NCBI GenBank assembly: GCA_944369635.1
Contig: CALVXL010000098.1
Location: 1 to 6,775 of the forward strand
DNA: 6,775 nt
Reading direction: 5' to 3'
From: an uncultured Clostridia bacterium
GTDB lineage: Bacteria > Bacillota > Clostridia > Christensenellales > Borkfalkiaceae
Part shown: positions 1-5,868 of the stretch, in pieces
Position numbering within the stretch: the stretch's first letter is position 1
How the letters are laid out: each line of letters starts with the position of its first letter
Notes under the pieces: generated by a model
Seen by the model: only the letters and a program-made list of their open reading frames with translations
Told to the model about the DNA's origin: nothing
Database searches by the model: none
Made by a program: the position numbers and the translations under genes

Positions 1-545
1 TCAAATCGAAAAAAGCGCAAAACCTGTTAGACGGCATAGAAAAGAGCAAAAACGCGCCGCTCAAAAACTTTATATTCGCGCTGGGGATTGAAAACGTTGG
101 AAAAAAGACGGCGGCGGATCTTGCAAAAAAGTATAAGACGCTTTCCGCCCTTCGGTCGGCGCAAAAGGAAGAGCTGATGGAAATGGACGACGTGGGGGAA
201 GCGGTCGCGCAAAGCATTTACGAATACTTCCGCGACGAAGAAAACGAAAAGGAACTTTCGCGGCTGGAAGAAGCGGGCGTAAAACCGCAGGAAGAGAGCG
301 GGGAAACGGCGGCGGGCGTGTTTTCGGGCGAAAACGTAGTGCTCACGGGCAGCCTTTCGGAATTTACGCGCAGCGAGGCGGAAGCGCTCATCGAAAAGAA
401 CGGCGGCAACGCGCAATCGTCCGTTACGAAAAGCACTACGCTGGTCGTTGCGGGGGAAAAAGCTGGCTCCAAACTGGAAAAGGCAAAGGCGCTCGGCATA
501 AAAATAATAGACGAAGAAGCGTTTAAATCGTTGATAAACGGTTGA
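1..545 (+). CDS. ligA: NAD-dependent DNA ligase LigA, C-terminal part (5' end outside window)
   Basis: The reading frame is open from position 3 to the TGA at 543-545 and gives about 180 residues, the last quarter of a protein that is usually 650-670 residues long. LigA seals nicks in duplex DNA using NAD+ during Okazaki-fragment joining and repair. Two of its domains are visible. The first is a helix-hairpin-helix region containing FIFALGIENVGKKTAADLA and, further on, MDDVGEAVAQSI (roughly residues 20-75 of the fragment). The second is a BRCT domain (about residues 107-180) with VVLTGSL, EKNGGN, and the closing GIKIIDEEAF typical of ligase BRCT domains. The adenylation, OB-fold and zinc-finger parts lie upstream of the window. 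An internal ATG at 177 is not a separate gene, because the homology runs through it without a break. Having yicC immediately downstream is not the B. subtilis arrangement, where ligA sits in the pcrB-pcrA-ligA group. Identification rests on recognised family motifs. Confidence 0.95.
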   Translation, partial: KSKKAQNLLDGIEKSKNAPLKNFIFALGIENVGKKTAADLAKKYKTLSALRSAQKEELMEMDDVGEAVAQSIYEYFRDEENEKELSRLEEAGVKPQEESGETAAGVFSGENVVLTGSLSEFTRSEAEALIEKNGGNAQSSVTKSTTLVVAGEKAGSKLEKAKALGIKIIDEEAFKSLING

Positions 546-570
546 AATTTGGCGGAATGTGTGTTAAAAT
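542..570 (+). promoter_or_regulatory. Predicted sigma-A/sigma-70 type promoter driving yicC and the downstream operon
   Basis: A -35 box TTGAAA (542-547) and a -10 box TAAAAT (565-570) are separated by exactly 17 nt, and a TG at 562-563 forms an extended -10 element. The -35 box overlaps the ligA stop codon (543-545). The expected start of transcription is an A near 576-577, leaving only about 14 nt of leader, which includes the ribosome binding site at 579-585. This is the best promoter-like sequence I saw between genes. It suggests the yicC-rsmB block can be transcribed independently of ligA. No terminator hairpin is visible between ligA and yicC, so read-through from ligA is also possible. 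This is a prediction from consensus match only. Confidence 0.55.
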
Positions 571-578
571 ATTCTAAT

Positions 579-585
579 AAAGGTG
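579..585 (+). promoter_or_regulatory. Ribosome binding site of yicC
   Basis: AAAGGTG lies 5 nt upstream of the ATG at 591. It decides the start: the same frame is also open from a TTG at 549, but that codon falls inside the predicted promoter and would add 14 residues with no counterpart in the family. Family members begin close to the SMTGYGR motif. Confidence 0.6.
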
Positions 586-590
586 TGATC

Positions 591-1463
591 ATGAAGAGCA
601 TGACGGGATACGGCAGGGCCGAATATAAGGACAATTTTATCGAGATTCTGGTGGAAGTCAGGTCGGTGAACAACCGCAACCTCGATATCAACGCCAAAAT
701 GCCGCGCGTGCTCGTCGCGTTCGAAGACGCGGTGAGAAAATGCATTCAGGCAAAGCTGCTCCGCGGCAGGGTGGACGTTTTCGTTTCCTTCAAGGATAAC
801 CGCGAAAAGGCGGCGGAACTTTCCGTGGACTATGCGCTTGCGGAAAGTTATCTCACGGCGGCAAAACAGCTTTCCGAACGGTTTTCCCTTGAAAACGACT
901 ATACCGTTTCCACGCTCATGAAATTGCCCGAGATCGTAAAGGATACCGGCGCGTTCGAAGATTATTCGGAATTTGAAGCGCCGCTGGTGCAGGCGGCGAA
1001 CGCCGCGCTCGACGCGCTGAACGTCATGCGCGCGGCGGAGGGCGAAAAGCTCGTGCGCGATATCGAAAGCCGCATGGAAACGATCCGCGCCACGGTGGAC
1101 GAGATCGCTTTGCGCGCGCCCGCCGTCAAGGAAGATTATGCCAGAAAGCTCAAAGAACGCATCTCCGAAGCCATGCAGGGCGTCGGATACGATGAAGCGA
1201 GGCTGTTAAACGAAGTCGCGTTCTTTGCGGATAAATCGAATATCGACGAGGAGATCACGCGGCTTTATTCCCATATTTCTCAGTTTTACCGCCTTACGAA
1301 AAAGGACGGCGCGGGAAAGCAACTCGCTTTCCTCATTCAGGAATTCAACAGAGAAGCGAACACCATCTGTTCCAAAGCCAACGACATCGAAGTTACGAAC
1401 TGCGGACTGAAACTCAAAGGCGAGATCGAAAAGATCAGGGAACAGGTGCAGAATATAGAATAA
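591..1463 (+). CDS. yicC: YicC/YloC-family endoribonuclease
   Basis: The protein has 290 residues, close to the roughly 287-291 of E. coli YicC and B. subtilis YloC. Members of this family are endoribonucleases; E. coli YicC has been linked to turnover of small RNAs such as RyhB. The N-terminal YicC-like domain opens with MKSMTGYGRAEY and continues with EVRSVNNRNLDI (about residues 24-35) and RGRVDVFVSF. The C-terminal DUF1732 domain shows LLNEVAFFADKSNIDEEITR, SHISQFYRL, QEFNREANTICSKA (residues 250-263) and the diagnostic ending EIEKIREQVQNIE. The usual G-R-K/R-L-D-F-L/M stretch reads GKQLAFL here (residues 242-248), so a nearly constant Arg and Asp are changed. It is first in the promoter-led block, and gmk begins 10 nt after its stop; that pairing is common in Firmicutes. 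The start at 591 is chosen on the ribosome binding site and on family alignment. The family assignment is firm, but the exact RNA substrate in this organism is unknown. Confidence 0.95.
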   Translation: MKSMTGYGRAEYKDNFIEILVEVRSVNNRNLDINAKMPRVLVAFEDAVRKCIQAKLLRGRVDVFVSFKDNREKAAELSVDYALAESYLTAAKQLSERFSLENDYTVSTLMKLPEIVKDTGAFEDYSEFEAPLVQAANAALDALNVMRAAEGEKLVRDIESRMETIRATVDEIALRAPAVKEDYARKLKERISEAMQGVGYDEARLLNEVAFFADKSNIDEEITRLYSHISQFYRLTKKDGAGKQLAFLIQEFNREANTICSKANDIEVTNCGLKLKGEIEKIREQVQNIE

Positions 1464-1473
1464 GGAGCTCAGT

Positions 1474-2028
1474 ATGAAACTGTTCGTTTTGTCGGGACCG
1501 TCGGGCGTGGGAAAGGGCACGCTCGCGAATATGCTCAAAGAACGCAACCCGGAAATCGCGCTCAGCGTTTCTTGTACGACGCGCGCGCCGAGAAAGGGCG
1601 AAGTCGACGGCGTGGATTATTTCTTTCTGACGCGGGACGAATTTCTCGACCGCGCCAACAGAGGATTGTTTTACGAATATTCCGAGCATTTCGATAATTT
1701 TTACGGCACGCCGAAAGATTACGTGGAAAAGATGCTCGAAACGAAAAACGTGCTTTTGGAAATCGACGTGAACGGCGGGGAACTCATTAAAAAGCAGTGT
1801 CCCGAAGCCGTGCTCATTTTTCTCAAAGCCCCGTCCATCGAGGCGCTCCGCGACAGGCTGGTTCACAGAAATACCGAAAGTTACGAAAAAATCGAAAAGC
1901 GCCTTGCGCGGCTCGACTATGAGTACAGTTTAGAAAAAGATTACGATTATGTCGTTGTTAACGACAAGCTGGAAACGGCTTATAACGAAATATTGGAAAT
2001 CATCAAAAAGGAGAGTAATAAAGAATGA
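1474..2028 (+). CDS. gmk: Guanylate kinase
   Basis: Guanylate kinase phosphorylates GMP (and dGMP) to GDP with ATP in the cytoplasm, an essential step in GTP supply. The 184-residue protein is slightly short for the family (about 190-207). The P-loop GPSGVGKGT is at residues 8-16. The GMP-binding part shows S33, R37 and R40 in SCTTRAPRKGE, followed by Y49 (DYFF). E68 and Y77 sit in YEYSEHFDNFYGTP. All of these fall at the positions expected from yeast guanylate kinase, shifted by one. LLEIDVNGG and FLKAPS mark the core strands. The lid segment reads HRNTESYEKIEKRL, with Asn where Gly is usual in R-G-T. An AAGGAG site (1462-1467) starts at the yicC stop codon and lies 6 nt before the ATG. The stop codon overlaps the rpoZ start, as in other Firmicutes gmk-rpoZ pairs. 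The remA gene found just before gmk in B. subtilis is absent. Confidence 0.97.
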   Translation: MKLFVLSGPSGVGKGTLANMLKERNPEIALSVSCTTRAPRKGEVDGVDYFFLTRDEFLDRANRGLFYEYSEHFDNFYGTPKDYVEKMLETKNVLLEIDVNGGELIKKQCPEAVLIFLKAPSIEALRDRLVHRNTESYEKIEKRLARLDYEYSLEKDYDYVVVNDKLETAYNEILEIIKKESNKE

Positions 2029-2228
2029 TACAGGAACCGCCTATCGACATATTGGCAGAAAAGATCGGATCGAAATACGCTTTGTGCGTAGTCGCTTCCA
2101 AGCGCGCGCGTCAGCTTCTGGAGCAGGCGCAAAATCAGGGGCTTACCGAATTGCCCGACAATAAAAAGCCGCTTTCGGTCGCCGCGCAGGAAATTTACGA
2201 CGGCAAGCTGATTGCAAGCGAAGATTAA
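2025..2228 (+). CDS. rpoZ: DNA-directed RNA polymerase omega subunit
   Basis: The 67-residue protein has the same length as B. subtilis omega, the small subunit that helps fold and stabilise the beta' subunit in RNA polymerase. The family pattern is clear: PPIDILAEKIGSKYALCVVA matches the P-S-I-D-x-L-x-K-x-x-S-K-Y-x-L-V signature, KRARQLLE (about residues 26-33) is the conserved helix, and KPLSVAAQEIYDGKL matches K-P-V-x-x-A-L-E-E-I-x-x-G-K. The ATG overlaps the gmk TGA in an ATGA arrangement. An AAGGAG at 2008-2013 lies 11 nt upstream, inside the gmk coding region, so translation is probably coupled to gmk. In B. subtilis the next gene is coaBC; here a 62-nt gap leads directly to priA. Confidence 0.95.
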   Translation: MIQEPPIDILAEKIGSKYALCVVASKRARQLLEQAQNQGLTELPDNKKPLSVAAQEIYDGKLIASED

Positions 2229-2290
2229 TAGACTACATAAATGTGTTCGGGCTTAACCGCCGGAGCATATTTTTTATTTGGAGAAAAACG
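2229..2290 (+). other. rpoZ-priA intergenic gap in the usual coaBC position
   Basis: This 62-nt stretch is the longest non-coding segment in the window. I see no coaBC fragment, no stable hairpin (the best is a 3-4 bp GCT/AGC pairing around 2251-2266) and no good promoter; a TTGCAA at 2212-2217 with CATAAA at 2236-2241 has only weak matches and an 18-nt spacer. Its 3' end is AT-rich and leads into the priA ribosome binding site. Confidence 0.5.
2280..2283 (+). promoter_or_regulatory. Ribosome binding site of priA
   Basis: GGAG lies 7 nt before the ATG at 2291, directly after an AT-rich, probably unstructured stretch (2267-2279). It supports 2291 as the priA start rather than the in-frame ATG at 2243, which has no such site and would add 16 residues unlike the family N-terminus. 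Confidence 0.6.
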
Positions 2291-4474
2291 ATGTTCGTCG
2301 ACGTAATCGTGGATATACTCGCCAGCGAGACCGATAAAATATTTGAATATTACGCGGAAGACGTTTCGGCGGGCGATCGCGTGCGGGTGCCGTTCGGCAA
2401 TACCGTGAAGGACGGCGTGGTGATCCGAACGAAACAAAATTCCGATTTCGATCCGTCCAAAATCAAAAAGGTCCTTGAAAAGCTCGACGAAGTTCCCGCG
2501 CTCAGCGAAGAGTGTTTGCAACTTGCCGACGCCATTTCCAAAGCCTATTTCGTTTCCAAAGCCTCGGCGCTCAGGCTCTTTCTGCCTGCGGAAATGCGGC
2601 GGGGCACGGTGCGCGAAAAGTTCGTAAAAATCGCGGAATATAACGCCGGCGACGTGTCGGAGGCGCTCGAAGCGTTAAAAAAGAACGCCGTAAGTCAGCG
2701 CGCCGCGCTTTCTTTTATGAGCGTGCAAAAGCGTTTCCGCCTTACCGAGCTCAACGCCAAATACGGTGCGGGCGCGGTGAACGGGTTGGTGCAAAGGGGG
2801 CTTTTGCGGGTGGTAGAGGAGAAAAACTTCCGCCGCCCTTACGAAGCGATGGAAAGCGGAGAAAAGAAAGTTTCGCTTACCTTCGATCAGGAAAGTGTGA
2901 TCCGCGACATCAAGGAAACGACGAAGTGCGTAACGCTTCTGCACGGCGTCACGGGCAGCGGAAAGACGGAAGTTTATCTGAATCTCATCAAAAGCGTGCT
3001 CGATCGGGGCAAGACGGCGATTCTGCTCGTTCCCGAAATTTCCCTGACGCCGCAGATGCTCAAAAATCTCAGGGGCAGGTTCGGCGACGAATGTGCGATA
3101 TTGCACAGTTCCCTTTCTCCCGGCGAGCGGTTCGACGAATGGTGGAGGCTCCGCACGGGCGAAGCGAAGATCGCCGTCGGCGCGCGGAGCGCGGTGTTTG
3201 CGCCGCTGGAAAATCTGGGGCTCATCGTCATCGACGAGGAGCACGACGGCAGCTATCAGAGCGAATCCGCCCCTCGCTATACCACGCTGGAAGTCGCGCT
3301 TTTCCGCGCGACGTACAATAAGTCGAAGATCGTGCTCGGCAGCGCCACGCCTTCTGTGGAAACGTATAAGCGCGCGATGGAAGGGGAATATAACTTTACC
3401 GAACTCAAAGAGCGGGTGAACAAGCGCCCTTTGCCGCAGGTGGAGATCGTCGATATGCGGCGGGAAGTGCGCCGCGGCAACGCTTCGGTATTTTCTTCCG
3501 CGCTCAAAGCGGAGCTCAAAAGCGTTTTGGAAAACGGGCATCAGGCGATTTTGTTTCTCAATCAGCGGGGATACAGCAAAAGCGTCATCTGCACTTCCTG
3601 CGGCTATGTGCCAAAGTGCGAAGCGTGCGACGTCGCCTTGACCTATCATATGGAAGAGGGCGCGCTCAAATGCCATTATTGCAACGCGAAGTATAAAATG
3701 ATCGAAAAATGCCCGAATTGCGGCGGAGAATATCTGCGCTACGGCGGCGTGGGAACGCAGCGCGTGGTGGGCGAGCTGAAAAAGCTGTTTCCCGCGGCGC
3801 GCATTTTAAGAATGGACCGCGATACCGCGCAGAGCAAGGAAGGACATTTCAAAATACTCGGCGATTTTGCCGAAAAGAAAGCCGACATTCTCGTCGGCAC
3901 GCAGATGATTGCAAAAGGACACGATTTTCCCGCAGTCACGCTGGTGGGCATTCTCGATGCGGATCAGAGCCTGCATTTTTCCGATTACCGCAGCGGCGAA
4001 AGGACCTTTCAGCTCATCACGCAGGTGGCGGGCAGGAGCGGCAGAGCGGGCGAGGCGGGCAAGGTCATTTTGCAGACTTACCAGCCGGAAAACAATGTGC
4101 TGAGGCTGGCGGTAAAATACGATTATAAGTCCTTTTACGAGCATGAGATCGCACTCCGCAAGGCAACGGGTTTTCCGCCCTTTACCGAAATAATCAGGGT
4201 GCTGGTTTCTTCCGAGGACGACGAAAAGGCAAAGGACGCGCTCCGCGGGATCTATGAAAAACTCAGCGAAAAAAACATAAAAAATCCTTCGGCGTTTCAT
4301 TATTTCGGATACATGAAAGCGCCGATCAAGAAACTGCAGAACAAGTTCCGCTATCAGATACTGATGCGCGTAAAGACGCCTGCGTTCAAATTTACCGTGC
4401 AGGAAGTTTGCGCGGGGTATAAAATGCGCGGCGTGTTTGTCAGTGTGGAAGTGAATCCGCAGAATTTAACGTAA
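2291..4474 (+). CDS. priA: Primosomal protein N', replication restart helicase PriA
   Basis: PriA recognises stalled or collapsed replication forks and recombination intermediates. It remodels them with 3'-5' helicase activity and starts reloading of the replicative helicase. The product is 727 residues (E. coli 732, B. subtilis 805). The N-terminal 3'-DNA-binding domain is seen in DKIFEYYAED and GDRVRVPFGN, followed by a winged-helix region (about 110-180). The helicase core carries Walker A GVTGSGKT (219-226), Walker B DEEH (315-318), motif III GSATPS (350-355) and motif VI QVAGRSGRAG (578-587). Between the two lobes, eight cysteines in four CxxC pairs (C434/C437, C443/C446, C461/C464, C474/C477) form the expected two zinc sites. 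The segment FLNQRGYSK before them is also typical. All catalytic and metal-binding residues I looked for are present, so it should be active. The rpoZ-priA-def order is the Firmicutes one minus coaBC. Confidence 0.97.
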   Translation: MFVDVIVDILASETDKIFEYYAEDVSAGDRVRVPFGNTVKDGVVIRTKQNSDFDPSKIKKVLEKLDEVPALSEECLQLADAISKAYFVSKASALRLFLPAEMRRGTVREKFVKIAEYNAGDVSEALEALKKNAVSQRAALSFMSVQKRFRLTELNAKYGAGAVNGLVQRGLLRVVEEKNFRRPYEAMESGEKKVSLTFDQESVIRDIKETTKCVTLLHGVTGSGKTEVYLNLIKSVLDRGKTAILLVPEISLTPQMLKNLRGRFGDECAILHSSLSPGERFDEWWRLRTGEAKIAVGARSAVFAPLENLGLIVIDEEHDGSYQSESAPRYTTLEVALFRATYNKSKIVLGSATPSVETYKRAMEGEYNFTELKERVNKRPLPQVEIVDMRREVRRGNASVFSSALKAELKSVLENGHQAILFLNQRGYSKSVICTSCGYVPKCEACDVALTYHMEEGALKCHYCNAKYKMIEKCPNCGGEYLRYGGVGTQRVVGELKKLFPAARILRMDRDTAQSKEGHFKILGDFAEKKADILVGTQMIAKGHDFPAVTLVGILDADQSLHFSDYRSGERTFQLITQVAGRSGRAGEAGKVILQTYQPENNVLRLAVKYDYKSFYEHEIALRKATGFPPFTEIIRVLVSSEDDEKAKDALRGIYEKLSEKNIKNPSAFHYFGYMKAPIKKLQNKFRYQILMRVKTPAFKFTVQEVCAGYKMRGVFVSVEVNPQNLT

Positions 4475-4489
4475 ACAAAAGGAAAGAAT

Positions 4490-4954
4490 ATGGCTATCAG
4501 GAACATAGTGCAGGTCGGCGACGAAGTGCTCAGAAAAAAGAGCGCGCCCGTCACCGCGTTCGACGAAAAACTTCATGAGCTTTTGGACGATATGAAGGAA
4601 ACGCTCAAAGCCGCCAACGGCGCGGGACTCGCCGCCGTTCAGGTGGGTATTTTGCGCCGTGCGTTCATTGTGGATGTCGCGGAAGGATATTTTGAGTTTA
4701 TCAACCCCGTGTTTGTCAAAACCAAGGGCAGACAGGTCGGGGAAGAGGGCTGTTTATCCGTACGCGGAAAATACGGTACGGTAGAGCGTCCGCGCGTGGT
4801 GGAAATCAAGGCGTTCGATCGCGACGGCAAAGAATTTAAGCTGAAAGCATACGACTTTTTCGCCCGCGCGATCTGCCACGAATACGACCATCTGGACGGC
4901 GTTTTGTACATCGATAAGGCGACCGATCTTAAGATCGAAGGAAAGAGTAAATGA
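4490..4954 (+). CDS. def: Peptide deformylase
   Basis: Peptide deformylase is a metalloenzyme that removes the formyl group from the N-terminal methionine of new proteins at the ribosome exit. The 154-residue protein has all three family motifs: GAGLAAVQ (residues 44-51, matching GxGLAAxQ), EGCLS (86-90, with metal ligand C88) and HEYDH (130-134, with ligands H130 and H134 and catalytic E131). It is compact: it lacks the insertion of the larger Gram-positive forms and ends about 20 residues after motif III, shorter than the 169-residue E. coli enzyme. The ATG follows the priA stop after 15 nt, with an AAAAGGAAAG ribosome binding site just upstream. It ends in an ATGA overlap with fmt. Def and fmt perform opposite steps of the formyl-methionine cycle, and their pairing is one of the most conserved in bacteria. 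Confidence 0.97.
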   Translation: MAIRNIVQVGDEVLRKKSAPVTAFDEKLHELLDDMKETLKAANGAGLAAVQVGILRRAFIVDVAEGYFEFINPVFVKTKGRQVGEEGCLSVRGKYGTVERPRVVEIKAFDRDGKEFKLKAYDFFARAICHEYDHLDGVLYIDKATDLKIEGKSK

Positions 4955-5868
4955 GAATCGTCTATTTCGGAACGCCGGACTTTGCCGTAAAACCTCTTGA
5001 AAGGTTGCTTTCCGATGGGGAAAACATCGTCGCCGTAGTTACGTCGCACGATAAAAAAGTCGGAAGAAAGCAGATTTTAACGCCCTCGCCCGTCAAAGCT
5101 TTTGCGTTGGATAAGGGCATAAAGGTGCTGGAATATACTTCGGTCAGAAAAGAGGGCGTCGAAGATCTGAAGGCGCTTGACGCCGATCTTTTCATCACAT
5201 GCGCATTCGGTCAGATATTGAGCGAGGAAGTGCTGGCAATCCCGCGCCTTTATACGTTGAACATCCACGGCTCGCTTTTGCCTAAGTACCGCGGCGCAGC
5301 GCCCATACAGGCGGCGGTGCTCGCGGGCGAACGGGAAACGGGCATCACCATCATGAAGACGGTGCTCGCCATGGACGCGGGCGACATCATGTTCGCGAAA
5401 AAAATTTCCATCGGAGAAGATGAAACTTCGGGCGAACTTTTCGATAAACTTTCCGAACTCGGCGCGGCGTGTATCGCCGAAGCCGTAGCGCGCGTAAAAG
5501 ACGGCACGGCGAGCTTTACGCCGCAAAACGAAAGCCTTGCCACTTACGTCAAAAAGATAGAAAAAACCGACGGCGAGCTGGATTTTTCCCTGTCCGCCGC
5601 GGAAATCAAAAACAGGGTGCGCGCCTTCGAACCCTGGCCGTCCGCCTACACTTTTTTCAGAGGCGAACAGCTTAAAATCCACAAAGTATCCGTCGCGCAA
5701 GGCAAGGGAAACGCGGGCGAGGTGATCGACGAAAAGAAGTTTGAAATCGCCTGCGGAGATGGTTCCGTCGTCGTGGAAGAGCTTACAAAACAAGGCTCCA
5801 AACGCATGAGGGCGGAAGACTTTTTGCGCGGCTGTAAACTTTTACGGGGCGAAAAACTCGGATGCTGA
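4951..5868 (+). CDS. fmt: Methionyl-tRNA formyltransferase
   Basis: Fmt transfers a formyl group from 10-formyltetrahydrofolate to methionyl initiator tRNA. The 305-residue product has a normal length for the family (about 310-315). The N-terminal catalytic domain opens with MRIVYFGTPDFAV. The active-site triad expected from the GAR transformylase fold is present: N104 and H106 in LNIHGSLLP, and D142 in MDAGD, with the 36-residue His-Asp spacing of E. coli PurN. SLLPKYRGAAPIQ (108-120) is the family signature. The C-terminal tRNA-binding domain begins near residue 205 and contains KIEKTDGELDF and RAFEPWPSAYTFF. The start codon overlaps the def stop, and an AAGGAAAG site lies within the end of def at 4938-4945, so translation is probably coupled. 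The end overlaps the start of rsmB by 7 nt. Confidence 0.97.
   Translation: MRIVYFGTPDFAVKPLERLLSDGENIVAVVTSHDKKVGRKQILTPSPVKAFALDKGIKVLEYTSVRKEGVEDLKALDADLFITCAFGQILSEEVLAIPRLYTLNIHGSLLPKYRGAAPIQAAVLAGERETGITIMKTVLAMDAGDIMFAKKISIGEDETSGELFDKLSELGAACIAEAVARVKDGTASFTPQNESLATYVKKIEKTDGELDFSLSAAEIKNRVRAFEPWPSAYTFFRGEQLKIHKVSVAQGKGNAGEVIDEKKFEIACGDGSVVVEELTKQGSKRMRAEDFLRGCKLLRGEKLGC

Noticed and set aside
177..545. A separate small BRCT-domain gene starting at the ATG at 177
   Set aside because: The LigA helix-hairpin-helix homology continues upstream in the same frame to the window edge, so this is an internal methionine of ligA.
549..590. An N-terminal extension of YicC from a TTG at 549
   Set aside because: The extension overlaps the predicted promoter, has no family counterpart, and the ATG at 591 has its own ribosome binding site.
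2212..2241. A possible promoter TTGCAA/CATAAA before priA
   Set aside because: Each box matches the consensus at only four of six positions with an 18-nt spacer, which is expected by chance in a window of this size.
2251..2276. A possible terminator (GC-containing segment followed by a T-run) after rpoZ
   Set aside because: Only 3-4 base pairs can form around 2251-2266, too weak for an intrinsic terminator, and the T-run belongs to the AT-rich leader of priA.
2243..2290. A 16-residue N-terminal extension of PriA from the ATG at 2243
   Set aside because: It is not similar to the PriA N-terminus, lacks a ribosome site, and the ATG at 2291 is preceded by GGAG at the right distance.
2675..3676. 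A 333-codon open frame on the minus strand inside priA
   Set aside because: It lies fully antisense to an unmistakable PriA reading frame, its Arg/His/Phe-rich translation resembles no family, and such frames arise from the codon bias of the real gene.
5077..5793. A 238-codon minus-strand frame inside fmt
   Set aside because: It is a shadow of fmt with no recognisable motif, no ribosome site and biased composition.
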